A stretch of DNA of 64,000 nucleotides from Acidimicrobiaceae bacterium (GCA_026706815.1 JAPOYA010000023.1:1-64000), one strand, 5' to 3'; shown: positions 26,262 to 38,671, counted from the stretch's first letter. The notes: a model not told the origin generated them from the letters alone. A program made the numbers and translations.

Positions 26262-26797
26262 AGAACGGGATGACCCTCAACCTCGATGACGGACTCTTCC
26301 AGGTTGTCGATTTCCAACATGTCAAGCCGGGCAAAGGGCATGCCTTTGTTCGCACGAGCCTCCGCAACCTGCGCGCCGGGGGGACTGTCGAACGCACGTT
26401 CAGGGCGGGAGAGAGAGTCGAGCGAGCCAACATCGACAAACGCGAGATGCAGTTTCTGTACCGTGACGGAGATGACTACGTGTTCATGGACAACGAGTCC
26501 TACGAGCAGATCAGCGTTGCCCCTGCCACGCTCGGCGACACGACCAATTTCATCGTCGACGGCTCCACCGCGATCCTGTTGATGTTCGGAGCTGAAATCA
26601 TCGGCACGGACATGTCCGCCGCTGTCGAGTTGACGGTGGCCGCAACTGAGCCGGGTTTACAGGGGGATCGGTCCTCGGGAGGCACCAAGCCGGCCACCCT
26701 CGAGACCGGCCTGGTGATCCAAGTCCCGCTATTCATTGAGACCGGCGAACGGGTCAGAATCGACACCCGCTCAGGTCAATACCTCAGCCGCGCGTGA
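26234..26797 (+). CDS. efp: translation elongation factor P
   Basis: Relieves ribosome stalling at polyproline stretches by binding between the P and E sites. The protein has 187 residues in three beta-barrel domains. The tip loop that may be modified reads VKPGKGHAFVRT, with Lys at the usual place. GTG 26234 is preceded by AAGGAG and lies inside the 3' end of pepQ; the family N-terminus (ITTNDLKNGMTL) fixes the start. Its stop overlaps the first copy of a duplicated GTG start region described at 26794. Confidence 0.96.
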   Translation: MPVITTNDLKNGMTLNLDDGLFQVVDFQHVKPGKGHAFVRTSLRNLRAGGTVERTFRAGERVERANIDKREMQFLYRDGDDYVFMDNESYEQISVAPATLGDTTNFIVDGSTAILLMFGAEIIGTDMSAAVELTVAATEPGLQGDRSSGGTKPATLETGLVIQVPLFIETGERVRIDTRSGQYLSRA

Positions 26798-26833
26798 ACA
26801 CTGAGCCCTCAGCGTGAACACTGAGCCCTCAAG
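26794..26833 (+). repeat. 20-bp tandem duplication of the nusB start region
   Basis: GTGAACACTGAGCCCTCAGC at 26794-26813 is followed at once by a second copy whose first 18 bases are identical. The first GTG overlaps the efp stop but is out of frame with nusB and reads only seven codons before TGA, which overlaps the second GTG at 26814. Only the second GTG opens nusB. Confidence 0.9.
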
Positions 26834-27236
26834 CATCGGCAGCCGTCGGGAGGCACGGGAAGAAGCTCTGGGATTCCTCTATGAGATGGAGGTCACAGGT
26901 GATTCGCTGCATGCAGCCTTGAAAGCCAAGCCCCTGCCGCCAGAAGACTATGCCCTGGAGATGATCGAGGGCGTCGCCGGTCAGGTCCTCGCCTACGACG
27001 CGCGAATCGGCGCCCACCTCATGGGCTGGACCGTTGATCGGCTGGCCGTGGTCGACCGGGTGCTCGCCCGCATGGCGACTTGGGAGTTGTGTGAGCGCAG
27101 AGACGTGCCAACGGGTGTGGTGTTGAGCGAGGCCGTGGAGCTCGCCTCGCAGTATTCGGGAGAGGAGTCGCCCCGATTCTTGAACGGGGTGCTGCGTGCG
27201 GTGGCCACCGAAACCCGAGGCGCCGAGGATTCTTGA
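26814..27236 (+). CDS. nusB: transcription antitermination factor NusB
   Basis: Binds boxA RNA with ribosomal protein S10 in antitermination of rRNA operons. The protein has 140 residues and is all-helical. SRREAREEALGFLYEMEVTG is the typical NusB N-terminus, and DRVLARMATWELCERRDVPTGVVLSEAVELA with FLNGVLRAVATE forms the C-terminal core. GTG 26814 lies in the second copy of a 20-bp duplication, so translation may be coupled to a seven-codon minicistron read from the first copy. Confidence 0.94.
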   Translation: MNTEPSSIGSRREAREEALGFLYEMEVTGDSLHAALKAKPLPPEDYALEMIEGVAGQVLAYDARIGAHLMGWTVDRLAVVDRVLARMATWELCERRDVPTGVVLSEAVELASQYSGEESPRFLNGVLRAVATETRGAEDS

Positions 27237-27767
27237 ATGGGCGAGCGGGCGATTGTGTTGGAGGCGCCGGACCTCGGATGCGAGTTGATTCGCCTGCGCC
27301 GGTGGCAGCCCGCAGATGCGCCCGAGTTGGAGAAGGCCTGGATGGACCCGGTGATCTTGAGCGACTCGGTTGCGCCCGAAAACCGTTCTCTGCGAGACGC
27401 CCGCAAGTGGATATCGAGAACCGACGTCCGCCGTCGAGCGGGATTGGCGTTGGATCTGGTCGTTGCCGACGCCGGCAGCGACGCGCTGCTCGGCGAGGTG
27501 AGCCTGTACCGCTTCGACAAAGCACGACGGGCGGCTGAGATGAGCTGGTGGCTGGCCGCTGAGGCGCGGGGCCGAGGTTTCGCCACCCGAGCTGTGAACC
27601 TGTTGGCCGCCTGGGCTCTGGACGGTCGGCTGACAGCGGTTCTAGCCGAGATCAGGACGAGCAACGTCAAGTCACTGGAACTGGCCGCTCGTTGCGGTTT
27701 CGATCTCCTGCGCCCCGCCGATGGCTCGACCCCAGCCGTTTTCGCGCGCCGCGCCCAGCGCGGCTGA
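27237..27767 (+). CDS. GNAT family N-acetyltransferase (RimJ/RimL-like)
   Basis: A 176-residue acetyltransferase of the RimJ/RimL type. The N-terminal LIRLRRWQPADAPELEKAW, the central MSWWLAAEARGRGFATRAVNLL (acetyl-CoA pyrophosphate loop RGRGFA) and the closing NVKSLELAARCGFDLL are typical. Acceptor unknown. It starts immediately after the nusB stop and precedes the pyr operon by about 65 bases before the PyrR loop. Confidence 0.82.
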   Translation: MGERAIVLEAPDLGCELIRLRRWQPADAPELEKAWMDPVILSDSVAPENRSLRDARKWISRTDVRRRAGLALDLVVADAGSDALLGEVSLYRFDKARRAAEMSWWLAAEARGRGFATRAVNLLAAWALDGRLTAVLAEIRTSNVKSLELAARCGFDLLRPADGSTPAVFARRAQRG

Positions 27768-27832
27768 ATTCAAGAAATCCACAGGCGAGTGCCGTGGAGC
27801 AGCCGAGCACGCGTGATACCTTCGGATCTCGA

Positions 27833-27863
27833 CCATGAAACGAGTCCAGTGAGGCTCGAATGG
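27833..27863 (+). promoter_or_regulatory. PyrR-binding RNA loop upstream of pyrR
   Basis: AGTCCAGTGAGGCT at 27843-27856 matches the PyrR-binding consensus ARUCCNGNGAGGYU at every fixed position. It is presented on a hairpin: CGAG at 27841-27844 pairs with CTCG at 27855-27858, a purine bulge GAAA lies below, and CCAT at 27833-27836 pairs with ATGG at 27860-27863. The hairpin ends three bases before the GGGAG ribosome site of pyrR, so PyrR bound to UMP would be expected to block translation of the operon's first gene. Confidence 0.85.
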
Positions 27864-27876
27864 ACGGGAGAACTCA

Positions 27877-28443
27877 GTGGCAGAGCGAGAACGGCGATTG
27901 GCCGGCACACCCTCGGGAGGTGTTTTCCAAGCCAGGACGCAGGTAATGACAGCGTCCGATACAACCCGAGCGATTCGGCGCATGGCCCACGAGATCCTTG
28001 AACGCAACTCTGGTTGCGAAGACGTCGTGATCGTCGGTCTGCAGACAGGCGGCGTGAGTCTTGCTGAGCGTCTGGTGAGCGACATCAGTGAGACCTGTGG
28101 AGCCGACGTCCCCGTCGGGAGTCTCGATGCAACCATGCACCGCGACGATTTCGATCTCCGACCGATCATGTCCGAAGCAGCCACTGTGATCCCGGTCGAT
28201 CCAACAGGCAAGATCATCGTGTTGGTCGACGACGTTCTCTACACGGGTCGCACGGTACGCGCCGCGTTGGACGCTATTCACAGCTATGGACGTCCGAAAG
28301 CGATCCAACTCGCGGTGATGGTTGATCGCGGCCACCGCGAGCTTCCGATTCGCCCGGACTTCGTCGGCAAGAACTTGCCGACTCGCCGAGCTGAAATGGT
28401 CGATGTCAACAGCGGCGGCGTCGACCTTGGGGAGATCTCGTGA
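27877..28443 (+). CDS. pyrR: pyrimidine operon regulator PyrR
   Basis: RNA-binding regulator that represses the pyr operon when uridine nucleotides are plentiful; many members also have uracil phosphoribosyltransferase activity. It has 188 residues; the PRPP-binding motif is VLVDDVLYTGRTVRAALDA, and VGLQTGGVSLAERL and DDFDLRP are conserved. The last part, VDRGHRELPIRPDFVGKN, is the family signature. GTG 27877 follows a GGGAG site directly below the PyrR loop at 27833-27863. The stop overlaps pyrB by four bases. Confidence 0.95.
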   Translation: MAERERRLAGTPSGGVFQARTQVMTASDTTRAIRRMAHEILERNSGCEDVVIVGLQTGGVSLAERLVSDISETCGADVPVGSLDATMHRDDFDLRPIMSEAATVIPVDPTGKIIVLVDDVLYTGRTVRAALDAIHSYGRPKAIQLAVMVDRGHRELPIRPDFVGKNLPTRRAEMVDVNSGGVDLGEIS

Positions 28444-29408
28444 AAGCCCTGCGGCATCTGCTGTCGATGGACGACCTCGACCGCGACGACATCGACTACC
28501 TGCTGGACCTCACCCAACGGTACGTGGAGGTGGGCGAACGAAAGATCCCGAGAATCCCGGCCCTGCGAGGCAAGACCGTCGCGCTGGTCTTCTACGAGGA
28601 CTCCACGCGCACCCGAATCAGCTTCGCAACCGCGGCCAGTCGGCTCTCCGCCGACGCCTTGGGGTTCGATGTCAAACGCTCTTCGGCCAACAAGGGCGAG
28701 TCACTGCGCGACACGGTCGAGACCATCTCCGCCATGGGCGTCCATGGCATCGTGCTGCGTCACTTCGGCGCAGGCGCTCCCTGGCGTGTCCGCGAATGGA
28801 CCGATGCCTCGGTGATCAACGGAGGCGACGGACGCAACCAGCACCCCACCCAGTCTCTGGCCGATCTGTTCACCGCGCGTCGGCATTTGGGAGAGCTGGA
28901 CGGCAAACAGGTCGCCATCGTAGGCGATGTCAAGAACTCGCGGGTTGCGCGGTCCAACGCCATCGGGTTCGCCGAGATGGGCGCCGAGGTGGTCTTCGTC
29001 GCCCCGCAGACGCTGCTGCCGGCGAGTCTTGAGGGCTGGCCGGTCAGCGCCACCCACAATCTCGACGAAGTGGTGGATGAGATCGACGTCTGTTATCTGC
29101 TGCGCATGCAGCTCGAGCGGCAGCATGATGCTCCAGTGCCCACTTTGAGAGAGTTCCACCATGAGTTCGGGCTGACCGCGGCGCGTGCTGACCGGCTCAA
29201 GGACGGCGCGCTGATCATGCATCCCGGCCCGATGAACCGCGGCGTTGAAATCGCCGGCGAAGTTGCGGATAGACCCAATGCTGTCATCACCGAGCAGGTC
29301 GCGAACGGTGTCGCAGTGCGCATGGCAGTGCTGTTCGTGCTGATCGGCTCGAGGCTCGACCTGGTCGAAGAAAGCAGTCTTGCCGACCTCGAGAGCGCGG
29401 TCGCATGA
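28440..29408 (+). CDS. pyrB: aspartate carbamoyltransferase catalytic subunit
   Basis: Condenses carbamoyl phosphate with aspartate to carbamoyl aspartate. It has 322 residues. The carbamoyl phosphate loop is FYEDSTRTRISF, the 80s loop Lys lies in SSANKGESLRDT, and the aspartate site includes HPTQSLADL and HPGPMNRGVEI. No regulatory subunit (pyrI) is present, so this is a pyrB-only enzyme as in other actinobacteria. It overlaps pyrR and pyrC by four bases each. Confidence 0.96.
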   Translation: MKALRHLLSMDDLDRDDIDYLLDLTQRYVEVGERKIPRIPALRGKTVALVFYEDSTRTRISFATAASRLSADALGFDVKRSSANKGESLRDTVETISAMGVHGIVLRHFGAGAPWRVREWTDASVINGGDGRNQHPTQSLADLFTARRHLGELDGKQVAIVGDVKNSRVARSNAIGFAEMGAEVVFVAPQTLLPASLEGWPVSATHNLDEVVDEIDVCYLLRMQLERQHDAPVPTLREFHHEFGLTAARADRLKDGALIMHPGPMNRGVEIAGEVADRPNAVITEQVANGVAVRMAVLFVLIGSRLDLVEESSLADLESAVA

Positions 29409-30703
29409 GCACGCTGGCCATTCGCGGGGGAACGGTGGTCGACGCGCAGGGCTCCCGACGCGCCGATGTGGTCATCGGCGATGAGGGCACGATTCTTGCT
29501 GTCGGCTCGGGACTCACCGCCGATCATGAACTTGACGCCGGTGACTGCGTTGTCGCGCCTGGACTGGTAGATCTTCACGTTCATCTCCGCCAACCCGGAA
29601 ACGAAGAAGCGGAAACCATCGACACCGGCGCCCGCGCGGCAGCTCTGGGCGGATTCACCGCGGTGGTGGCGATGCCCAACACAGATCCGGCTATGGACTG
29701 TGTATCGGTGATCAGCGAAGTGCGGGCCCTTGGCGAGTCGGCGATATGCGAGGTTGTTCCCTCAGCGGCAATCTCTGTGGGCCGCCGGGGAGAAGCGCTG
29801 GCGCCTATGGCTGAACTCGTCCGTGCGGGCGTCCGGATCTTCACAGACGACGGCTCCGGGGTGCAGGACGACAAACTGATGCGCACCGCGTTGGACTATG
29901 CGAGTTCATTGGAACACCTGTGTCCCGGCGAAACCATCGTGCTGGCACAGCACTGCGAAGTTGAATCCCTCAGCAAGGGCGGATTCATGCACGAGGGATC
30001 GTGGTCGAGCTGGTTGGGAATCCCCGGACAACCGTCCGAAGCAGAGGAACTGATGGTGATGAGAGACATCGCTCTATGCCGTCTCACTGGTGCGCGGGTC
30101 CATTTCCAGCACATGTCGACCGCCGGTTCGGTCTCCATGATCCGTGCGGCCAAAGCCGCCGGCCTGCCGGTCACCGCCGAGGCCGCGACACATCACTTCT
30201 CTTTGACCGACGCGTGCTGTCAGAGCTACGACCCGGTCTACAAGGTTCATCCGCCGCTGCGCACCGACGCAGACGTCGAAGCGGTGAAAGCGGGCCTGGC
30301 GGACGGCACGATCGACGCGATCGCCACCGACCACGCGCCCCACACGCCCAAGTCGAAACAGCAGACGTTCGCCGACGCGCCCCCCGGGATGCTCGGACTC
30401 GAGACTGCCTTCGCGGTGGCCAACACGTATCTTGACATGCCGATCGAGTCGTTGCTCGGGGCGATGTCCTGGCGACCCGCGGCCATCTGTGGCCTGAACG
30501 GAAACCACGGCGGACCCGTGAAAGCAGGTTCCGCGGCGAACCTCGCGGTGATCGACCCCGACGCGGCTTGGACTGTCTCAGCAGCCGAGTCGGCGAGCCG
30601 CAGCTCCAACACGCCCTATGAGGGCATGGCGTTGCGGGGCAGAGTGCGCCACACCGTCTACAAAGGAGAGGCCGTGGTGATCGACGGGGTCGCGCAACGA
30701 TGA
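29405..30703 (+). CDS. pyrC: dihydroorotase (type I)
   Basis: Cyclises carbamoyl aspartate to dihydroorotate. It has 432 residues and an amidohydrolase fold: the first zinc pair is in VDLHVHLRQPG, the next His residues are in VLAQHCEVE and VHFQHMST, and the catalytic Asp lies in IATDHAPHTPKSK. Length and sequence fit the long type I family of actinobacteria rather than the short type II of E. coli. ATGA overlaps link it to pyrB and carA. Confidence 0.95.
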   Translation: MSTLAIRGGTVVDAQGSRRADVVIGDEGTILAVGSGLTADHELDAGDCVVAPGLVDLHVHLRQPGNEEAETIDTGARAAALGGFTAVVAMPNTDPAMDCVSVISEVRALGESAICEVVPSAAISVGRRGEALAPMAELVRAGVRIFTDDGSGVQDDKLMRTALDYASSLEHLCPGETIVLAQHCEVESLSKGGFMHEGSWSSWLGIPGQPSEAEELMVMRDIALCRLTGARVHFQHMSTAGSVSMIRAAKAAGLPVTAEAATHHFSLTDACCQSYDPVYKVHPPLRTDADVEAVKAGLADGTIDAIATDHAPHTPKSKQQTFADAPPGMLGLETAFAVANTYLDMPIESLLGAMSWRPAAICGLNGNHGGPVKAGSAANLAVIDPDAAWTVSAAESASRSSNTPYEGMALRGRVRHTVYKGEAVVIDGVAQR

Positions 30704-31799
30704 GCGCATCCCGGCAGGTTCGCGCCTATCGACTGGTGTTGGCCGACGGAGAAGTCTTCGAAGGGGAGGGAATCGGCGCCGATTCGCCCTATGGGATCGC
30801 GTCGGGCGAGGTCGTGTTCAACACGGTCCTGTCCGGCTACCAGGAGGTGATCACCGATCCGTCGTACGCGGGACAGATCATCACGTTCACCTACCCGCAC
30901 ATCGGCAACTACGGGGTGAACCCCGCAGACGACGAAGCCCGCAAGCCCTTTTGCCGGGGTGTCATCATCCGCGATCTGGCCCGCCGACACAGCAACTGGC
31001 GTTCAGAAGGTGATCTGGACGCCTTCCTGCGCAGCCATGGCCTGCCCGGCATCGCCGGCGTGGACACGCGTCGTCTCACCCGTCACATCCGCGACTTCGG
31101 GGCCATGCCCGCAGCATTCGGCTCGGCCGACGTCGATGATCTGCGGGCCGCGGCCATCGCAGACCCCACGACCAGCGGGGTCGACCTGGTGTCGGTGGTG
31201 TCTGCCGAAAAGCCCTACACAGTCGGCAGCGGCAAGCGTCGAGTTGTCGCCTATGACCTCGGGATCAAGTCCACGATGCTGCGTCACCTGTCAGAGCTGG
31301 CAACGGTCACGGTCGTGCCCGCAGACACGCCTGCTTCAGATGTGCTGGCCTCCGCACCCGACGGCGTCTTCCTGTCGAATGGCCCCGGCGACCCGCAAAT
31401 GGCCGGATCGATCGTCGCCGAACTCCCGAAGCTGCTCGGGCGCGTGCCGATCTTCGGGATCTGCCTCGGGCACCAGGTGCTGTCATTGGCCTTGGGCGGG
31501 ACGACCTTCAAGATGAAGTTCGGCCACCACGGCGGCAACGTGCCAGTGAAGGATGTGCGCAGCGGCAGAGTTGAGATCACCAGCCAGAACCACAACTTCG
31601 CCGTCGAGGTCGGCTCTGTCCCCGACGTCGTCGAAACGCATCTGTGCCTCAACGATGGGACTCTCGAGGGGATGTTCCACAAAGATCTCCCGGTGTTCAG
31701 TGTGCAGTACCACCCTGAAGCGGGACCCGGCCCCCACGACAGCCGCTACCTGTTCGAGGATTTCGCGCGGCTCATGGACACGACGGGCTTGGTTGCATA

Positions 31800-31800
<1 letters not shown>
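30700..31800 (+). CDS. carA: carbamoyl phosphate synthase small (glutaminase) subunit
   Basis: Releases ammonia from glutamine and channels it to CarB. The protein has 366 residues. The N-terminal CarA domain includes [19 protein letters not shown] and [18 protein letters not shown]; the class I glutaminase domain has the nucleophile Cys in [14 protein letters not shown] and the His-x-Glu pair in [11 protein letters not shown]. It overlaps pyrC by four bases and carB by one. Confidence 0.97.
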
Positions 31801-35138
<3,338 letters not shown>

Positions 35139-35141
35139 GCA

Positions 35142-36056
35142 GTGGCAGATCTGTCGACCGCTGTGGGCTCGGTGAAGCTCAAGGCCCCGGTCCTGACCGC
35201 CTCAGGCACCGTGGGCTACGGCGCAGAGTTCGCCCGCTACCTGCGTCCCGCAGAACTGGGCGCAGTGGTGGTCAAGTCGATGAAAGCGACGCCGTGGGAG
35301 GGCAATCCCGCACCTCGGGTGCATCCGACTCCCGCCGGCATGATCAACAGTGTCGGACTCCAGGGCTCAGGAGTTCACCACTGGCTAGAACATGAACTGC
35401 CCGACCTGGAGGCCACAGGCGCCGCCATCGTGGCCAGCATCTGGGGAAACACAATCGACGAATACTCAAAGGCCGCCGATGCCCTGGCGGACGCGCCACC
35501 GGCCGTGGTGGCCCTCGAGGTCAACGTGTCATGCCCCAACCTCGAGGACCGCAGCCGCATGTTCGCCCACAGCGCCGGCGCCACCTCCGACGCCATAGAG
35601 GCGAGCGCCGGTTGTGGTCGGCCCCGCTGGGCCAAGCTCAGCCCCAACGCCCCTGACATTTCCGAAATCGCCGCGGCCGCCCACTCGGCCGGCGCCGAGG
35701 CCGTGGTATTGACCAACACTCTGCTGGCAATGGTGATCGATCCGAAAACCCGCCGTCCCGTACTGGGAGCGAAGCGAGGCGGGCTGTCGGGAGCGGCCAT
35801 GCGCCCGGTGGCAGTCAGAGCCGTTTACGACGTCCGCGAGGCAGTGCCTGAACTGCCCATCGTCGGCGTCGGCGGCGTCGCCAGCGGAATTGATGTGGTG
35901 GAATACCTGCTCGCAGGCGCCTGCGCGGTGCAGGTCGGCACGGCCACTTTCGCAGATCCTCGAGCACCGAGACGGATCCTCAGTGAATTTGAACAATGGT
36001 GCGACCGCCACGAGGTGGGACGCCCGAGCGACCTCATCGGCGCGGCGCACGGCTGA
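35142..36056 (+). CDS. pyrD: dihydroorotate dehydrogenase, class 1B catalytic subunit type
   Basis: Oxidises dihydroorotate to orotate with FMN. It has 304 residues. The substrate loop reads TASGTVGYGAEFARYL, KSMKATPWEGNPAPR carries the FMN Lys, LEVNVSCPN the catalytic Cys of class 1 enzymes, and GVGGVASGIDVVEYLLAGA the FMN phosphate loop. The sequence is of the 1B type, which normally works with an iron-sulfur flavoprotein, PyrK; no pyrK is adjacent, and pyrF, often next in actinobacterial operons, is also missing. It closes the pyr operon four bases after carB. Confidence 0.92.
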   Translation: MADLSTAVGSVKLKAPVLTASGTVGYGAEFARYLRPAELGAVVVKSMKATPWEGNPAPRVHPTPAGMINSVGLQGSGVHHWLEHELPDLEATGAAIVASIWGNTIDEYSKAADALADAPPAVVALEVNVSCPNLEDRSRMFAHSAGATSDAIEASAGCGRPRWAKLSPNAPDISEIAAAAHSAGAEAVVLTNTLLAMVIDPKTRRPVLGAKRGGLSGAAMRPVAVRAVYDVREAVPELPIVGVGGVASGIDVVEYLLAGACAVQVGTATFADPRAPRRILSEFEQWCDRHEVGRPSDLIGAAHG

Positions 36057-36108
36057 CTATCGACGCATACAATTGCCTTCTTTTGTCTTGGCCTCTAGTG
36101 TTTCTGTC

Positions 36109-36423
36109 ATGTCTAACCCTCCAAAGCTGTCAGACGAAGCGCGAGCCGCAGCACTTGCAAAGGCAACCGAAGCGCGAAAGGCCCGTAGAGAGTTGAAGCA
36201 TCTTTTGAAGATGCGATCGTTGACTCTTGCTGAGGTTCTCGAAAGAGCCGACAGCGATGAGATCGTTGCGAAGACGAAGGCACTGGCGGTGATCGAGTCG
36301 CTTCCCGGAGTGGGTAAGGTTAAGGCCCGGCGTGCCATGGAAGACATCGGTATCGCTGAAAACCGCCGTCTTCGCGGCCTCGGACAAAAACAGAGAGCGG
36401 AACTTCTGGAGAGGTTCGGCTGA
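36109..36423 (+). CDS. mihF: actinobacterial integration host factor mIHF
   Basis: A 104-residue nucleoid protein that binds and bends DNA; specific to actinobacteria. The N-terminal basic helix (LSDEARAAALAKATEARKAR, then RELKHLLKMRSLTLAEV) precedes the helix-two-turn-helix core with LPGVGKVKARRAMEDIGIAE and NRRLRGLGQKQRAELLERF. ATG 36109 is chosen because the frame upstream lies in pyrD and an AT-richer promoter region. Position just before gmk matches mycobacteria. It is one of the best phylum markers in the window. Confidence 0.95.
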   Translation: MSNPPKLSDEARAAALAKATEARKARRELKHLLKMRSLTLAEVLERADSDEIVAKTKALAVIESLPGVGKVKARRAMEDIGIAENRRLRGLGQKQRAELLERFG

Positions 36424-36456
36424 CCCGAGGTCTCAAGTGAGGCTGGTCGATCTACG

Positions 36457-37014
36457 GTGACTGCGGCCTCGGACCAGTTGGTCATCGTCATCTCGGGCCC
36501 CGGCGGGGTCGGGAAAGGCACGCTTGTGGCCCGGCTGCTGGACCGGGACCAGCGGCTCTGGTTGTCGCGCAGCTGGACCACCCGGGCGCGTCGCCCCGGC
36601 GAGCCGATGGAGGCCTATCACTTCACGAATCGGGAGTACTTCGACCGGCACCTGGAAGCCGGAGGGTTCCTTGAGTGGGTGGATTTTCTCGATTACCGAC
36701 AGGGTACGCCAGTGGTGGAACCACCGCCGGGACATGATCTTGTCTACGAGATAGACGTGTACGGCGCCCAACAGATTCGGCAGCACTTTCCCGATGCGCT
36801 GCTCGTTTTCGTGGACGCGCCCTCCCGTGATGCTCAGCGGAGGAGGCTCAAAGGCCGCGGCGACCCGCCACAGGCGATTGAAGCCCGACTGGCCAAGGCC
36901 GCGGACGAGTCGGCCATGGCCCACGAGCTTGGTGCGGAGATCGTGGTCAATGACGACTTCGATCGCGCCCTGGCCGAGTTGGAAGGCTTGATCCGCGGGC
37001 GCCGCGGGAGCTAA
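36457..37014 (+). CDS. gmk: guanylate kinase with unusual P-loop
   Basis: Phosphorylates GMP to GDP. It has 185 residues. The P-loop reads GPGGVGKGT rather than the usual GPSGVGKST, so the residue after GK is Gly instead of Ser. The GMP site is otherwise normal: SRSWTTRARRPGEPMEAYHF, GGFLEWVDF and DLVYEIDVYGAQQI. From memory this P-loop variant recurs in Acidimicrobiia, so it is probably functional. GTG 36457 is 33 bases after mihF, and rpoZ follows, the standard mihF-gmk-rpoZ order. Confidence 0.93.
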   Translation: MTAASDQLVIVISGPGGVGKGTLVARLLDRDQRLWLSRSWTTRARRPGEPMEAYHFTNREYFDRHLEAGGFLEWVDFLDYRQGTPVVEPPPGHDLVYEIDVYGAQQIRQHFPDALLVFVDAPSRDAQRRRLKGRGDPPQAIEARLAKAADESAMAHELGAEIVVNDDFDRALAELEGLIRGRRGS

Positions 37015-37094
37015 TGGCGCTGATACGCTTGCAACCCGGTTGAACACCATCCGCTAGACGGCGAAGGTTCGTCGACGTCACGGGAGAAGGCACA

Positions 37095-37385
37095 ATGGCT
37101 CACGGCTACGACACGATGATGAATCCCTCGATTGAGGGTCTCCTTGACGACGTCGGCTCCAAGTTTCGCCTTGTCACGCTCTCAGCAATGCGCAGTCGTG
37201 AAATCACCAGCTATGTGGGGCAGCTCAGCCGGGGCATGGGCGCGTCGATACCTCCTCAGGTCGCATCGACAGCCAGCAAGCCCCTGTCGATCGCCTTTGA
37301 AGAAATCGCCGCGGACAAGATCGTTGCAATAGAGGTCGATCCCGAAGCCGAAGCTGAAACCGCTCCGGACTACGCGGGCGCCTGA
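37095..37385 (+). CDS. rpoZ: RNA polymerase omega subunit
   Basis: Small subunit that helps fold and assemble beta-prime. It has 96 residues: NPSIEGLLDDVGSKFRLVTLSAMRSREITSY is the conserved core beginning (cited in part), and PLSIAFEEIAADKI closes the domain, followed by a short acidic tail. An AGAAGG-like site (GGGAGAAGG) precedes ATG 37095. It lies between gmk and coaBC, as in most actinobacteria. Confidence 0.94.
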   Translation: MAHGYDTMMNPSIEGLLDDVGSKFRLVTLSAMRSREITSYVGQLSRGMGASIPPQVASTASKPLSIAFEEIAADKIVAIEVDPEAEAETAPDYAGA

Positions 37386-37411
37386 CCCAGGCGTCTGGCA
37401 GTGTCTGCGGC

Positions 37412-38671
37412 ATGACCACGCTCTCGGGTCGACGCATCATTCTCGGCGTCACAGGCGGGATCGCCGCTTACAAGGCGGTTGATGTGTGTCGTCGTTTAGT
37501 CGACGCCGGGGCACACGTCACGCCCGTGTTGACCCGCGGTGCGCTTGAGATGGTGGGAGAGGCCACCTTCTCCGCGCTGGCCGGCGAACGGGTCCGCACA
37601 TCATTGTTCAACGATCCCTCGACTCCGATCCCCCATACGGCGATGGGGCAGAACGCTGACCTGGTTCTTGTGGCCCCGGCGACTGCCCGGATCATTTCTG
37701 ATATTCGCACCGGTCGCTCCGCTGACCTGCTGACGGCCACGATCCTCGCCACCCGTGCACCGCTGATGGTCTGCCCGGCAATGCACACCGAAATGTGGGA
37801 GCAGGTCTCCGTGCAGGAGAACCTCGCGGTTCTGCGCTCGCGGGGAGTGCGTGTAGTGGATCCCGAAAGCGGCCGACTCGCGGGAGGGGACGTCGGCATG
37901 GGACGCCTCGCCGAGCCGGCCGCGATTGTGACCGCTGTGCAGAGCGTGTTCGCCGCCGGCGACCTCGCGGGCAAACGGGTGTTGGTCACCGCGGGAGGCA
38001 CCCGCGAGCCGATCGATGCGGTCCGCTTCGTCGGCAACCGCTCATCGGGCAGGCAGGGGCATGCACTGGCCCGCAACGCTGCTGAACGCGGTGCTGACGT
38101 TGTGCTGGTGACCACCAGTCCGCGCAGTGCGCCCAGCGGCGTTCGGGTCGTGGATGTGTCGACTGCCGACGAGATGCATCGGGCCTGTCGCGATGAGGCG
38201 CCGCGAGCCGATGTGGTCGTAATGGCGGCCGCGGTTGCGGACTTCCGACCCCGAGAAATCGTGGATCGCAAGCTGAAGAAGGACAAGGGCGCGCTCAGCG
38301 TTGAATTCGAGCCCACCGTCGACATACTCGCCGGACTGGGTGCGGCCAAACCCGATGGCCAGGTGCTCGTCGGATTCGCCGCTGAGACTGATGACGTCGA
38401 ACACAACGCGGCGGCAAAGCTCGACAGGAAGAACCTCGACGTCGTCGTGGCCAACGATGTTTCCAAACCGGGTGTGGGTTTCGGGCATGAAACCAACGAG
38501 GTTGTGGTGCTTCGCTCCGATGGCGTCCGGCGCCAGACGCCGCTGTGCAGCAAAGACGAAGTGGCGCGGACCGTCCTTGATGCTGCGGTCGAAGCGCTCA
38601 ACCACCGAGCCCGCAACCGCGGAACCGTTGACCGAGAAGACGTTGACCGAGACGACAAGGAGCAAGAGTGA
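37412..38671 (+). CDS. coaBC: bifunctional phosphopantothenoylcysteine decarboxylase/synthase
   Basis: Two steps of coenzyme A synthesis in one protein of 419 residues. The N-terminal flavin-dependent CoaC domain has [36 protein letters not shown] and PAMHTEMW (PAMN in many others). The C-terminal CTP-dependent CoaB domain begins near residue 185 with [17 protein letters not shown] and NRSSGRQG, and keeps the catalytic KLKK. The last residues come from a 15-bp tandem duplication ([10 protein letters not shown]). The stop overlaps the metK start. Confidence 0.95.
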   Translation: MTTLSGRRIILGVTGGIAAYKAVDVCRRLVDAGAHVTPVLTRGALEMVGEATFSALAGERVRTSLFNDPSTPIPHTAMGQNADLVLVAPATARIISDIRTGRSADLLTATILATRAPLMVCPAMHTEMWEQVSVQENLAVLRSRGVRVVDPESGRLAGGDVGMGRLAEPAAIVTAVQSVFAAGDLAGKRVLVTAGGTREPIDAVRFVGNRSSGRQGHALARNAAERGADVVLVTTSPRSAPSGVRVVDVSTADEMHRACRDEAPRADVVVMAAAVADFRPREIVDRKLKKDKGALSVEFEPTVDILAGLGAAKPDGQVLVGFAAETDDVEHNAAAKLDRKNLDVVVANDVSKPGVGFGHETNEVVVLRSDGVRRQTPLCSKDEVARTVLDAAVEALNHRARNRGTVDREDVDRDDKEQE

